Assembly: GCA_949825065.1 (NCBI GenBank)
Contig: OX463848.1
Coordinates: forward strand, 41,124,766-41,188,765
DNA length: 64,000 nt
Direction of reading: 5' to 3'
DNA from: Odontocerum albicorne
Lineage: Eukaryota > Arthropoda > Insecta > Trichoptera > Odontoceridae
In this document: positions 1 to 10,495 of the stretch, piece after piece
Layout of the letters: the number at the start of each line of letters is the position of its first letter
Numbering within the stretch: the stretch's first letter is position 1
Position numbers and translations under genes: made by a program
The notes under the pieces: model-generated
The model's database searches: none
The model's input: only the letters and a program-made list of their open reading frames with translations
Told to the model about the DNA's origin: nothing

Positions 1-19
1 AACAACTACAATTTTAGTG

Positions 20-400
20 AATTTTTAAATTTTCTTCTTCCAAAATATCGTTCACTTGATACAACCATACTTTTTTTGGACTTCCACCACCACGCCTTCC
101 ATTCATGTTTGAAATGTGAATTTACTTTCTTAGATTTTTTACAAAAAATCATTTTATATGCATAAATTATCTAAGAGAGCGGTTCGTCATCTCCCTTCAG
201 TTCACATTCATCCCGAATAATTTTATACCGTATTGTTATACATTGTCCTCCCACGTGTTCTCAGCACACGCATTTCTACAGTATTTATTCGACTCCTTTT
301 AGTCTTGCTTTACGTCCATATTTCACTCCCAAACGATACTTTATGTTAATCTTTTATATAATTTGTTTAATGTCTTTAAACGGAAAATGAAACAAAACAT
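20..400 (-). mobile_element. Non-LTR retrotransposon family A, 3' region fragment
   Basis: Read on the minus strand, bases around 230-340 encode SRINTVEMRVLR followed, after a frameshift, by IIRDECELKG. This is the post-RT segment shared by family A fragments elsewhere in the window (INAVEMRSLR...VIRDECKLK). The fragment is decayed and non-coding now. The family assignment rests on recurring internal sequence rather than a catalytic motif. Confidence 0.6.
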
Positions 401-915
401 ACTGTGGCCGTGAAGTGAAAATTAAACAAAACATAGAAGCTATAACATAACCGTATTCTAATTTCGAAACACTTGCCATAAAAGTAAAACAAGATGATTA
501 TGGAAAGAAATACAACATTAGTTCGTTTATTTTTTTAAATAAGTATTCACTTTCTACACAATAAATATGTACGTTTATTATTATTCACATTTTCATTACA
601 CGCACCTAGAAAAATGCGATATTATTTAGTGAAATATCATTAATTTGATCAGCTTTAAAGTAATAAATATTTGAAAAAAAAAAACGTGATTCTTGACGTA
701 TTAAATGCGTAAAGTTAGAAGCATTCGGGGTGACTGTTTATTGAATTTTTTATGAATTTTAAATTTAAACCGTTTTAAAATGGATAGAAAATCCAGATTG
801 AAGGAAAGCGTGTTGCATCAAAGCGAAGAAAACATAAATACGACAGGTATGGTTACATACAATAACCGTTGAAAAAAGACAATCTCTTAATTAAGATTGC
901 AGGTTTAGGGAATCG
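401..915. other. No gene or repeat recognised
   Basis: AT-rich sequence with short A and T runs. I see no coding, splice or terminal-repeat signal that I can support. Confidence 0.4.
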
Positions 916-919
916 GTCG

Positions 920-1215
920 TTAAGTAACGTAGGTATTTATATCTTTTTGGAATGTGCGCGAGAGTGCGCTTGCGATATGCTTAGGTCTCGCTTCTGTGAA
1001 TGCAGAGAGCGGTTATTGTCGTATGTGGGTATTCATCAAAATACGGAACTGGTAAGATATCCGTGGTGCGTTCTCTTTCTCTCGGGAGCTCGGCCGGCGT
1101 CAATGGCCGGCATGTGACCTTCGGACTGTTTACTATAATTTATCGAGGAATCCGAAGGTCGTTTCATCGGTCATTGATTGAGTATGCGACAATATTCGGA
1201 GACGACCGCCACACA
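920..1215 (+). mobile_element. Solo-LTR-like repeat, family L, copy 1
   Basis: This segment shares a long collinear series of words with copies at about 15697-16067 (minus) and 41183-41566 (plus): a start GTAACGTAGGTA, AGTGCGCTTGCGATATGCTT, GGTGCGTTCTCT, the GGCCGGC block, TTTATCGAGGAAT and an end GACGACCGCCACA. It has no coding capacity and is G/C-rich relative to its flanks. The other copies begin TGTTGATAAAT, suggesting an LTR with TG...CA ends. This copy lacks that first part. Short reading frames inside it are incidental. Confidence 0.55.
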
Positions 1216-2106
1216 GGTCACGGATCCTAAACGAATATTGACAAAATCAAAATTGATGATTTGCAACATCACCAGAACACACGGTACACTAACAATTAAC
1301 AAGTATTTATTAACTGTTTTTGCACAACCTTAAAGAGGCTTTCCAGCTGGTAAATAAATATAAGTCATATCTATTATTTTTTAACTAAGTCTCCACTTAC
1401 CAAAGGGGTATAAAAAAAACTTATTCATTATTTCAACTTACTAATTATTTAATCCTATAATACCATTGAATGCGAACAAAAACATACGAGTGAAAGGCCT
1501 CAGTTTCAATAGAAGACAGAGAACAAAGCAATTACTATTAACTTCAAAAGCCGAAGTTTAGCGATTTATCCCGAGATTTCCTTTTGTATGCTCAGCCGAA
1601 TTTCCCCCCTATTTGTGACTGGAGATAAATTGAATTCGTTCCTGTTCCGTGCTTGGACTGCTCCATACGAGCCTCGTCGACAGATTTATTTTGGTACAAC
1701 AAAATAGGTGATTCCTGCACGCTGATAATATCTGGATTGAAATAAATTATACGTGGATGAAAAGATTCGAGAGTCGCAATGTTTGTTTTCGTATAACTTG
1801 TTTTCGAATGTAATCTTAATAAATTTTAGATATTGTGTTTTTAAGTAAGAGAAAGAGAAACTGATCAAGATCTGAAGATACCATATATGAGGGATATTAA
1901 GATTGTGGTCTGGTGTGAAGGATTGAGCAAGAGAATAATTGGATGTGGGAGCTTAATATACAAGCGGATATGGAAATGTATGAAAGGATAAGAAAAGATG
2001 GATAAATTTGTTTAAGAGAAAGGTTAGAAAAAAGAAAAAAAGCTGAAGTGTGGTAATTTTTGGTACCTTTTTAAGTGTAAGAAGATGTGTCAATCATATT
2101 TTCTCA
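1216..2106. other. Unassigned AT-rich interval
   Basis: No supported gene. On the minus strand about 1560-1690 is more G/C-rich and contains a short open frame, but it has no splice signals or recognisable motif. On the plus strand 1900-2010 encodes a short peptide with a weak resemblance to retroelement 3' ends; this is not enough to call. Confidence 0.4.
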
Positions 2107-2110
2107 TTAA

Positions 2111-2718
2111 CCCTTCCTTCCCTGTGATGTGTAACTAGTACACATTGCTTCGAAAAACTTTAATATCTCTATAAATATATCATAATAAATACTGGGTTCA
2201 GATTTTAGGTATTCCTCTGTAATACATTTACGCATTGAATGAAAAAAAAAAATTAATAATTAGCACTTATCGGCCACATCAGATATATTTTGTGAAAATC
2301 GGGAATAAATTCAACAATACAATCAAACGTGTGCCAGTGTGTGATGTAGGTATATTCATTCTAAAAACCCCGTTATGGGTGAGGAAGCGACGCTATTTAC
2401 GTCTCATTCTCACTCTACTTCGGTATATGGGAACGCAAGATATATAATCTCAATTCGCTCGCTTCAGTAACTCGTGGGCTTTCGTTTGATGTGGTCGTTT
2501 TGCCCGTTGTCTGAACGTCGGCCGATGTTTTTTTTCATGTTTTCAGTAATTAAATTTTAATTTTTATCCCTTTTGACTTAAAATTTAATTCATTTAAGTG
2601 ATTGGCTATGAATATTCTTATTTTTCCGATTTAAAATCGCTCATTTTTACATGTGTATTGATGTGTATTGAATACACAGCACCGGAACGCGCGGATTTTT
2701 TAGCACAGGAAGGGAAAG
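2111..2718 (+). mobile_element. PiggyBac-like MITE, copy 1 (TTAA target)
   Basis: About 608 bp, preceded by TTAA at 2107-2110 and starting CCCTTCCTTCCCTGTG. It ends in the inverted form ...AGCACAGGAAGGGAAAG. The expected right TTAA is decayed to TTCA. It aligns along its whole length, in opposite orientation, with 6995-7585. Shared internal landmarks are GTGTAACTAGTACACATTGC, the CACATCAGATATATTTTGTG block and GGTGAGGAAGCGACGCTATT. No transposase is present, so it would have needed an autonomous relative in trans. TTAA specificity is the hallmark of the piggyBac superfamily; the assignment is an inference from target and ends. Confidence 0.7.
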
Positions 2719-2872
2719 TTCAAACGCAAAAGAAAAAAATACGACAGTTTGCTTTTGTCGACTTTTTAGGATTCCAATTCGTAGGCCAGGAGGCGACTTT
2801 CCCCTCCGGCATGTCGTACGTCGTCAAGCTTTTTTTAATGTATTCTCAAGACCCAGGGTCTTTAGGAATTCG

Positions 2873-2950
2873 GGAGCTCTAGGCTAAAGTCTCTAGTCCT
2901 ATGATAAATTCGGACACCGAATATATTAGACTGACTGAGTTAGCTTAGAG
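2873..2950. other. Imperfect 78-nt hairpin
   Basis: GCTCTAGGCTAA near 2875 pairs with TTAGCTTAGAGC near 2945, with further AGTC/GACT pairing inside and a terminal ATTCGG-ACA-CCGAAT stem. It may be a decayed MITE or a chance structure. Confidence 0.3.
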
Positions 2951-3094
2951 CGGTACTATGATTTTTTAAAACCATACGCGAAAGAAGATGGGGTTTATTA
3001 AAAAGGTTGTTGGAAAGTTTTTGGGAGAAACGTTCAACTATTTAACAAAATACAGTGTTAAAAATCTCATAACGAAATTTATGGGACCATAAAA

Positions 3095-3185
3095 ATATTT
3101 CGTTATACTGAAATTTTGTTCTACTGAAATTTCGTTGTACTGAAATTTCTTTATACTGAAATATGACTATACTGAAACTGAAAAA
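3095..3185. repeat. Short tandem repeat, ~17-bp unit
   Basis: About five degenerate copies of a unit like ATTTCGTTATACTGAA (variants GTTCTACTGAA, GTTGTACTGAA, CTTTATACTGAA). No coding potential is seen. Confidence 0.65.
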
Positions 3186-3454
3186 AATGTGCAAACACAC
3201 TGAATTTACGGATTTTCAAAATTGTTTTGATTGTATTGAGTTTTTCTAGGCAGCATTCATAATTTATATCCACATAATTGTTGAAGTTTTTTTAAGACAT
3301 CAGTGTTACTGAATAGACAAACCCGAAACTTTTTCAATTAATTCATAGCTTCCGAAAACAAATCCTTCGAATCAGGTGGCATAACTCCATTTTTACTAAC
3401 ATCATCTATTAAACATTTCACTGCATGTATAATTTCCAGATCCAAAGGTTGCAC

Positions 3455-3560
3455 AGTACTGTTTTTTTTAACCTGGCGAGTTTATTACCATGTGGTAATC
3501 CCTTCTAACCAACCAGAAAAATGTTTCGATAGGCCCTAAGTGTTAACCAGACTGGAATCC
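3455..3560 (-). mobile_element. tRNA-derived SINE, partial copy
   Basis: Minus-strand 3' portion of the common SINE: CCTGGCGAGTTTATTACCATGTGG, CTAACCAACCAGAAA, AACCAGACTGGAATCCT. The tRNA-like head is missing. Confidence 0.6.
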
Positions 3561-4116
3561 TATTTTAAATAAATTTAAATTTAAGTAAAAATGCTGTAAA
3601 ACTTGAAGGTAAAAATACTGAACTCGGAGGTAAAAATGCTGTTCATCTTGGAGATAAAAATGCTGTTTAATTTGGAGGTAAAAATTCAATTTGAACGTGT
3701 TCTAGATGACATTGTAAATTATTTACTGAACAATTATGAATTAAAATAAGATATTGTAATTTGTTTTATATAATAAATTAAAATATGTTTTTCGTCTTCT
3801 TATTTTTTCATGTGGGCATCCAAATTCATTAGACATTCGATAAATATTGCTTGTGTAAACCCAGCCCGTTAGTTTGGATCCCCTCATCGACTGATTTTTT
3901 TTCCGTTCGCTGAAATTTTTACATCGTAAAAGCGGCATTCGTAAAACATATTCTTTTACGTAAGTTCATTAGTTTCGATTAAAAAAATCATAATATTGAG
4001 ATTTGATCGGTATTGGAAAGGCAAACAATTCAAAATGAAAACCAGGCTTTAACAATGTAAAGAAAAAGGGAACACAATATGCAATTCCCAGCTTTCTTAC
4101 CCAATAAACCTTTTTA

Positions 4117-4250
4117 TATGTGTTATGTTTAAGATTGCAGAAATATATTCATAGGTTTACCATATGTGTGTTATGTTTAAGATTGCAGAAATATATTCAT
4201 AAGTTTATATGTGTTATATTTAAGATTGCAGAAATATATTCATTGGTTTA
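4117..4250. repeat. Tandem repeat, three ~45-bp units
   Basis: Three consecutive copies of a unit containing TGTTATGTTTAAGATTGCAG and AAATATATTCATAGGTTT, with minor length differences. The source sequence is unknown. Confidence 0.8.
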
Positions 4251-4786
4251 TTTCAAGATTTTAACTTTCACACTTCAGCTCCTTTAAGATATTTCAATTG
4301 TCAACAAGATACTATTTTTAGAATCTATTCCTTTATTTCTTTTCCATCTTTCCTTTCTTCTTATCTTCCACTCTCATGCGTTTGTGACAACGCGTCAAAT
4401 TGAATAATCTTCATCTGCTTTCGCGGAAATTTTGCATTTTTTTTTATTTAGTTCACATTTCCACAGCTTCTTGTATGTTACTGCTAAGTGATAAGTGTGT
4501 GTGGTTTTGCTGATAAACGCTTTTCAATGTATGATGGCTTATAAGTCAAAATCATCGCATCGCACACTGTATAACGAAGGTATACTTCCGATGACCATGG
4601 AGAAGTAATGTTTTCAAGAAATAAATCCTATTTTTCCCAAGTGATTTAGTATACTTGGCCCATGGGGTCGCATGGAAAGGAAAATATTTCCATCTATCAC
4701 ACTATTTCCCTTCGGGTTACGTAGATAGGATAGGGCGCTATGCTTTTCTATCTCAACATATATCCTTAAGGGGGTATTAGACGCAG
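4251..4786. other. Unassigned interval
   Basis: No gene seen. It ends in TTAAGGGGGTATTAGACGC (from 4767), whose first 13 bases match the start of the TTAA-flanked element at 23132, possibly a stranded transposon end. Confidence 0.35.
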
Positions 4787-4890
4787 CAGCTTGCAGCAAG
4801 AAGAAGTACAAACATCATAACACCAGCTTGCAGCAAGAAGAAGTACAAACATCATAACACAGCTTGCAGCAAGAAGAAGTACAAACATCA
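4787..4890. repeat. Tandem repeat, three ~37-bp units abutting a retroelement 3' end
   Basis: AGCTTGCAGCAAGAAGAAGT followed by ACAAACATCATAACAC occurs three times. The last unit runs directly into the antisense 3' end of a family A copy (ACACCGTTTTTCTGTCAGG at 4906 onward). The array may therefore be an expanded retroelement tail or target-site product. Confidence 0.75.
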
Positions 4891-4894
4891 CACA

Positions 4895-5420
4895 CGAACA
4901 TCACAACACCGTTTTTCTGTCAGGGTGAGCAGAGAGTGCCAGAGTTTTTTATCTCAACCTATATTTTATTTTTTATCTCATCTTCGCTTCTTCTATATAC
5001 ATCTTCTCATTCAACAAGTGGCTTTTTCATACTTCTTTCTTTCAAAATATTCTTCACTCGATCCAATCATACATTTTTCGGTCTTCTACCACGCCTTCCC
5101 CTCACATTTTCCCTGGATATTTATTTTGTTAATCTTTCTTCATTCATTCATTTTTCATACTCAAACTATCTTTGAGTGGTCTTATTGTTCTGACTTAATA
5201 CTATACACTAGTCTTAAGCAAACATTCAAAGATTATCACTTAATTACGTATTCTGTCATACATTGTCAGTCAATCTATTCTTCTCAGTGCAAGCGTTTCT
5301 ACAGCATTTATTTGACTCCTTTAAGTCATTTTCCAAGTTTACGTTTCACTTTCATAAATCAAAGAATAATGCGTCAAATACTGCCGTCAAAGTTAAAGAA
5401 GTCGTCAAAGAAGTGATGCG
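4895..5420 (-). mobile_element. Non-LTR retrotransposon family A, 3' fragment
   Basis: This antisense copy starts with the characteristic 3' end (on plus: CACCGTTTTTCTGTCAGGGT followed by GCAGAGAG). It continues upstream through the region encoding GRPRK-like, RWFGHVE-like and INAVEMR-like peptides, seen here as CATTTATTTGACTCCTTTAA near 5305. It has many frameshifts and is dead. Plus-strand reading frames of up to 163 codons here are antisense artefacts of an AT-rich retroelement. Confidence 0.7.
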
Positions 5421-5979
5421 TCAAATACTGCAGATTTTTAGAGTAAAAAAAATTATATTCATGAATTCCAACATGTTCCGCTAACCTGCCACGGTGCTCA
5501 GTGCCCGCCTCAGGTAGAAAAGTATTTTTTTTCGACTTCCTTGTAATCTAAACTTTAACAGAATATTTCAACTTCTAATTACTTTCTTTGTGGTCTCTCT
5601 GAATGTATTATTATGTTTGAAAAGTAACATAAGTCGTTTAAGAGAGTTGTAAGCTAGCTACTGTAGGAAGTGAAAAAAACCACAATTGAAACTTCTTGAT
5701 TGAAATTTGTTAAAACTTTTTTAAACATTTCAATAGCGACCAAAACATTTAAATTCATTTGCATAAATAAAGCAGAAATATGGATGTCGAAGGCAAAAAT
5801 GAAAAACAAGACCAATCCATTAAAGGTGTGGTACTGGAGACGCATGCTGAGGATATCTTAGACGGCGTGGCCCATCAATTAACACATCACAAAACGACTC
5901 GGGATTCAGGATAGATGTTCCACAATTTGTCTGTGACCAGTACTACAATTAAAAGGATTGGAGTTCTCGCAGAATACAA

Positions 5980-6640
5980 TAAAGTTCTCTGTATCAGCAG
6001 CACTCCGTGGGGTCCACATAAGGAATTTCTATCACACGGCTTTGAACAATTTAAAAGCGGACCTTCAATCGATCTCGGAGTGGACTGGGGAGCATGGCTT
6101 ACTCATAAATCCTACGAAGTCTCAAGTGATCCTCATTGGTAGCCCTCAGCTTCTCGGTAAATTCAACACCGACTTACTTCCTCCAATATAACTTGATGGC
6201 TCTATCATACCATAACATGAAACTGTTAAAAACCTAGGAGTGCTAATAGATAACACTCTCCCATGGCGAGATCAAATAAATGAGGTAAGCCGAAGGATCT
6301 TCTTCAGCCTTCATTCCCTTAAAGTGTTGCAAAGATTCCTACCAACTAAAACCAAACGTACAATATCTGGTCTTTCCGATTTTGGACTATGCGGACGTCT
6401 GTTACTTGGATGTTAGAGGAATAGCTGGACAAATTACATCATCTTCAAAATGTGTGTCTAAGATTTATTTTCAACCTACGTAAGAACGATCATATAACTT
6501 CATACCAGAAGGCATTCAACTGGTTGAATGTTAGAAATAGACGCCAAATTCATAAACTGTCGCGATTGTATAATATCCTTAACTGTCCCGTCACCCCCTC
6601 TTATCTCGCCGAAAATTAGCACTCTATCACATTGTGAACC
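5980..6640 (+). pseudogene. Non-LTR retrotransposon reverse transcriptase, decayed fragment
   Basis: The frame at 5958-6191 encodes LKADLQSISEW, then EHGLLINPTKSQVILIGS, the segment just after the catalytic aspartates in jockey/CR1-type reverse transcriptases (thumb region). After a stop, the sequence continues recognisably with VKNLGVLIDNTLPW and then, after frameshifts, NVCLRFIFNLRKNDH and LNVRNRRQIHKLSRLYNIL. The palm with its YADD box is absent, so this is a 5'-truncated, frameshifted remnant. It would have acted in target-primed reverse transcription. It abuts an unrelated RTE-type 3' end at about 6640. Confidence 0.7.
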
Positions 6641-6845
6641 AAGCAATCTCCATGGATCTTCCTCGAATAACAACCAGAGGAAGACCAAAGAATTCGTGGG
6701 TGGTGCAAAAAGATAACCTGATGCAGAGGCACGGCCTGGGGGACGTAGTCCGGGACAGAAGAGCATACGACCTGAGGACGAGGAGAGCTGACCCCAACAG
6801 TCTTCGCAGACAGTGAGTTGGGATGGAGCCAGGGAGAAGAAAGAA
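6640..6845 (+). pseudogene. RTE-type retrotransposon, C-terminal tail
   Basis: This encodes TTRGRPKNSWVVQKDNLMQ, then a DVVRDRRAY segment and TRRADPNSLRRQ. The pattern RGRPK-x-W...D-x-x...RDR...RRADP is typical of the C-terminus of RTE/BovB-type ORF2 proteins. It is followed by an A/G-rich tail (GAGAAGAAAGAAGAAG), as expected for a 3' microsatellite tail. Only the end of the protein is present. Confidence 0.65.
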
Positions 6846-6919
6846 GAAGTTGAAGAATTGTGCTACCCTATGAAGCGAACCAGATAGTATCACTATCTGC
6901 TAAGATAATCTTAAGATTT

Positions 6920-7735
6920 ATGTGTTAAGTCAGATGAAGAAGAGCTCTCTGAAATAGTTTGGTCATGTAGAATGAAATAATGATGAAAGATTAACCTTTC
7001 CCTTCCTGTGCTAAAAAAATCCAGGCGTTCCGGTACTGTCCATTCAATACACATATTAAAATGAGCGATTTAAAATCGGAAAAATAAGAATATTCATAGC
7101 CAATCGCTTAGATTAATTAAATTTGAAGTAAAAAATGATAATAATTGAAATTTATTTGCTGAAAACATGAAAAAAAAATATCGGCCGACGTTCAGAAAAC
7201 GGGGGAGCGACCACCTCGAACGAAATCCTGCGAGCTACTGAGCGAGAGAAACGAGCGAACTGAGATTCTATTTCTTGCATTCCCATATAACGAAGTAGAG
7301 TGAAACGTGAATAGCGTCGCTTCCTCACCCATAGTGGTTTTTTAGAATAAATATACCTACCTCACACACGTTTGATTGTATTAGTGAATTTATTCCCGAT
7401 TTTCACAAAATATATCTGATGTGGCCGATAAGTGCTAATTATTATTAATATTATTTTTTCATTCAATGCGTAAATGTATTACGGAGGAACACCTTAAATC
7501 TGAACCTTGTATTTATTGTATTTATAGAGATATTCAGGTTTTTAGAAGCAATGTGTACTAGTTACACATCACAAGACAGGAAGGGTTAACAAAACAAATA
7601 TTGAGTTTAAACGTGTAGGAGGTGTATGGATGTAGAAGTGATAAAACCTGTATGTGTCGAGATAAGAAAGTCTGGCTAACTGTCCTATATACCTAACCCG
7701 GCAGGAAAAAGGTGAGATGGTATGTTTATATCATA
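6920..7735 (+). mobile_element. Family A retrotransposon 3' end, split by a MITE
   Basis: The left part (about 6935-6990) retains TAGTTTGGTCATGTAGAATG, corresponding to the WFGHVERM coding segment. The right part (7590-7735) carries TGTATGGATGTAGAAG, CGAGATAAGAAAGTCTGG and the terminal CCCGGCAGGAAAAAGGTGAG followed by ATGGTATG. The two halves are separated by a TTAA-flanked MITE at 6995-7585. Confidence 0.65.
6995..7585 (-). mobile_element. PiggyBac-like MITE, copy 2 with intact TTAA duplication
   Basis: 591 bp flanked by TTAA at 6991-6994 and 7586-7589. Ends are CCTTTCCCTTCCTGTGCTAA (left) and, inverted, CCCTTCCTGTCTTGTGATGT. It is the reverse-orientation partner of 2111-2718 and interrupts a family A fragment. 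There is no transposase gene. The precise TTAA duplication makes this the better-supported copy. Confidence 0.75.
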
Positions 7736-7739
7736 AGTA

Positions 7740-8135
7740 AAGTACTTGTTATGATTGACGAAGAATTAAAAAATAAATCGAAACATTAGGTATTATGAAA
7801 TCATTACATAAAAAATATATTGTTTTTAGAATGGTAAAGAAATTTAATAAAAAACATTAACACATAAAAAACTCTTATAAATTATACAATAATTGCTTTA
7901 GGTAACTGAATTTCACCTTACTTCAGTAATGTATACCATTGTAGTTGTCAAAGGAACTGATATTTTCGGAGGAAACCTTTTTTTTGTTGCTAGTTTCGAA
8001 TTACGTTATTATTTGTCACACATTTATTGATTTGTTTTGCTCCAAGCGAAACGTTGATCGCCTCGTGACTTGAATCGGCAAATTTGAAAAAAAAAATGGT
8101 ATAAGATTATAAAGTAACTTACACACTTATATTAT
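7740..8135. other. No gene recognised
   Basis: AT-rich sequence between the family A end and the 21-bp repeat arm; no supported feature. Confidence 0.4.
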
Positions 8136-8149
8136 ACGAGTTTTTCACT

Positions 8150-8962
8150 TCAAATTCAACCTTTTGCAAATCAAATTCAACCTTTTGAAAATCAAATTGA
8201 CCATTATACGAGTATATCAAATTTAACCGTATAGCGATGTTCGTTATCAATGTAGCATGTGTCCTATTAGGACGTGCTGATGATGTTGATGTTGACATCG
8301 CTATATTCGTTTTAGTCGAATTCTGCGTTCCTTTTCGTTCAGGGTCATCAATGTAGCGAGTTGCTTATCTTGATACGTCGTGATGATTTTGATTTGTATT
8401 TATTTTAAATATAAATCTCAGGAATGCGGATAAAAGCGAAAGTGAACAGCGGGCAAATAATAACAAGCCTTGACAGTTGAATGAATAATAAATAATAATG
8501 TTTATTTCTCTACAAGTAGGTATTTTTATAGTAATGAGTGAATGCGCTCACGATACATATTCTGTCCTTCTCTTGCGCGTGCACTGATTTACGGGTAGAT
8601 ATTTATTTATTTCGGAACGGGCCGCGTCAATGCGTTCGTTGTATATCCCCATCTCACTCCTGCGCGTGCTATCACGTCGGAGGCGATGTGTTCTCTTTCT
8701 ACCTTGGTATGCAGTGTAAAAATAATGTTTGCGTGTGAATAAATTTGACGTTTCTAGTTTGTGACAATTTGTAAATAATTCATCGGTCGTTGACCCTGTA
8801 TGTTTACAATATTAACAATAAAGTATGTTTGACAATTCAAATTTATTTAGGGGACGTAGGTAGCTATAACCGTTTGCAAATTAAATGTAACCTATTGCAA
8901 ATCAAATTTAACCTTCCACAAATCAAATTTATTCTTTTGCAAATCAAATTCATCCTTTTGTT
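8150..8962 (+). repeat. 21-bp minisatellite, left arm (split by a solo LTR)
   Basis: Units of the form CAAATCAAATTCAACCTTTTG occur at about 8150-8229 and continue at 8873-8962, with a 639-bp LTR inserted between the halves. The same unit recurs in the opposite orientation at 9573-9752, so the two arrays form inverted arms around about 0.6 kb of other sequence. This arm is more diverged than the right one. Confidence 0.75.
8230..8868 (+). mobile_element. Solo LTR, family S, copy 1 (639 bp)
   Basis: Starts TATAGCGATGTTCG and ends GTAGCTATA. It is flanked by a 4-bp duplication ACCG (8226-8229 and 8869-8872) and inserted inside the 21-bp minisatellite. The copy at 51981-52619 is exactly 639 bp, near-identical, and starts TGTAGC and ends GCTACA, i.e. 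canonical TG...CA LTR ends. No internal gag-pol region is present, so it is a product of LTR-LTR recombination. Short open frames inside are incidental. A 4-bp duplication suits Gypsy or some BEL/Pao elements; the superfamily is unassigned. Confidence 0.8.
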
Positions 8963-9572
8963 AACATATTCAAAAAATTTAATACAAAGATGTAATTACC
9001 ATTCATCATGATTATGTATACAAAAACTGATTAATGTAGATACCTTAAAACTTAATCTATAAGGGTTCTTCTGCAGCAGCGGATATGTAGTAATTTCATA
9101 TTTAAAAATTTGAAGAAGATAAAAATGAGGAAGTGGGGTTTTTTTAGACAACGTAAGTCTCTACAAGACGCAAAAAAACGTGATTTTATTGGCCGGACAA
9201 GGCGTAGTTTTTTTTTCTGCCGGCATATACTTGAACGATAAACATCACCGATGTTTTAAAAAAAAATCAAACTATGCGTGGAAAATATGCCAGTTGATCC
9301 TGCAAATCATGACCATTTGATATATGTATGTTAATTGAAGAAACTGTTACAACTGTTACCCCCAGAAATATCGATGAACAATTATACCATTAATATGTGT
9401 TGGAAATTACTACCAGCTGCTGCAGGAAAACCAATATAGATTAAGTTATTAAATATTTATATATGCTAGTTGTTGTATACATTATTTTGAATTATGATAA
9501 ATTGTTAATGACTTTTAAATAAGTACTTGTATATGCATCTTTGTGTAATCAAATTTTAACTTCATCAACAAA
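8963..9572. other. Interior between inverted 21-bp arms
   Basis: About 0.6 kb of AT-rich sequence with no coding motif. In a foldback-type reading this would be the loop between the arms. Confidence 0.4.
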
Positions 9573-9752
9573 ATGATGAATTTGATTTGCAGAAGGTTGA
9601 ATTTGATTTGCAGAAGGTTGAATTTGATTTGCAAAAGGTTGAATTTGATTTGCAGAAGGTTGAATTTGATTTGCAAAAGGTTTAATTCAATTTGCAAAAG
9701 GTTGAATTTGATTCGCAGAAGGGTGAATTCGAAGGGCAAAAGGTTGAATTTG
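9573..9752 (-). repeat. 21-bp minisatellite, right arm
   Basis: About eight and a half head-to-tail units of GATTTGCAGAAGGTTGAATTT (variants GCAAAAGG, GGTTTAATTCAA), the reverse complement of the left-arm unit. The unit is a multiple of three and the array is open in more than one frame (repeated NLLQIKF on the minus strand). Only the repetition supports those frames, so they are not called as genes. Confidence 0.85.
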
Positions 9753-9753
9753 T

Positions 9754-9835
9754 AGTGCGAAACCTTAGTAGCATTGCACTTACCTGTTAACTCAGTCACG
9801 TTAACAGATTAGTGCAATACTACAGGTTTTGCACT
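9754..9835. other. 82-nt long hairpin
   Basis: AGTGCGAAACCTTAGTAGCA (9754 onward, ending TTGCACT at 9780) pairs with AGTGCAATACTACAGG...GCACT at 9811-9835. Inside, TGTTAAC and GTTAACA form a second stem around a short loop. It lies directly against the right 21-bp arm. Size and shape resemble a miRNA precursor or the palindromic end of a small transposon; expression cannot be judged. Confidence 0.6.
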
Positions 9836-9868
9836 TAATATATTGTTATTATATTACACTTTTGGTGT

Positions 9869-10069
9869 ATACAGTACAACTTGGTGGGTTTATTGTCATG
9901 TGGCAATATCTTACAACCAACCAGAAATATGTTAAAGAACCCATAAGGGAAAACTAGATTGGAATCCTTTTTATTTTAAATCTGGGTTACAACTGTAATT
10001 GAACTCGCAACCTCCTGATTGGGAGACAAACGTCTTACCTACTAGGCCACGGAGATCATCCTAGTCTGG
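9869..10069 (-). mobile_element. tRNA-derived SINE
   Basis: On the minus strand this reads tRNA-like head then body then tail. Box A-like GTGGCCTAGTAGGTAAGAC and box B-like GAGTTCAATTAC are followed by GGATTCCAATCTAG, TTCTGGTTGGTTGTAAGA, TTGCCACATGACAATAAACC and a GTACTGTATACACC end. About 200 bp. The tRNA head would have provided the internal Pol III promoter; mobilisation would rely on a LINE. Confidence 0.7.
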
Positions 10070-10400
10070 AGTCGTAATCTACTGCGAACTAGTGAATTAT
10101 AAAGATAAAACACGTACTCTTGATATGATAACCGAATGTATATTTACTGTTAAACGTGATGCAAAGATCTTTGATTGTGTTGACATGCACGATTATTTTT
10201 TGATTCACTCGATATAGAAGACTTAATACGATAAAAACATTTTCCAAAGTTGTCACCCGTACAAAATATGAAATCATGTAAAACAGTCGATAGTAAATTA
10301 AAAAAAAATGAATAAATATCAAGTATATATATATAGATACACAAAAGTATTGTTAATTAGAAATGCAATGAAATCGCATGTGGCAGCGCGCTGCGAACAT
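10070..10400. other. No gene recognised
   Basis: AT-rich sequence with a TA microsatellite near 10325; nothing further supported. Confidence 0.4.
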
Positions 10401-10495
10401 GCGTCTGCATGGTTAGGCGGCTCAGCAGGGTCCACATGTCTGTGACATTTGCGGGAGGGAGTGCGCATTTAGGATCGGGCTGCTTTCTCATAGAA

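Noticed and set aside
4864..5416. Overlapping plus-strand frames of 103 and 163 codons rich in Phe, Ser and Leu
   Set aside because: They are the antisense of a family A retrotransposon fragment; hydrophobic look arises from AT-rich composition.
9515..9799. 94-codon minus frame of NLLQIKF repeats as a repeat protein
   Set aside because: Product of the 21-bp minisatellite; the opposite strand is open too.
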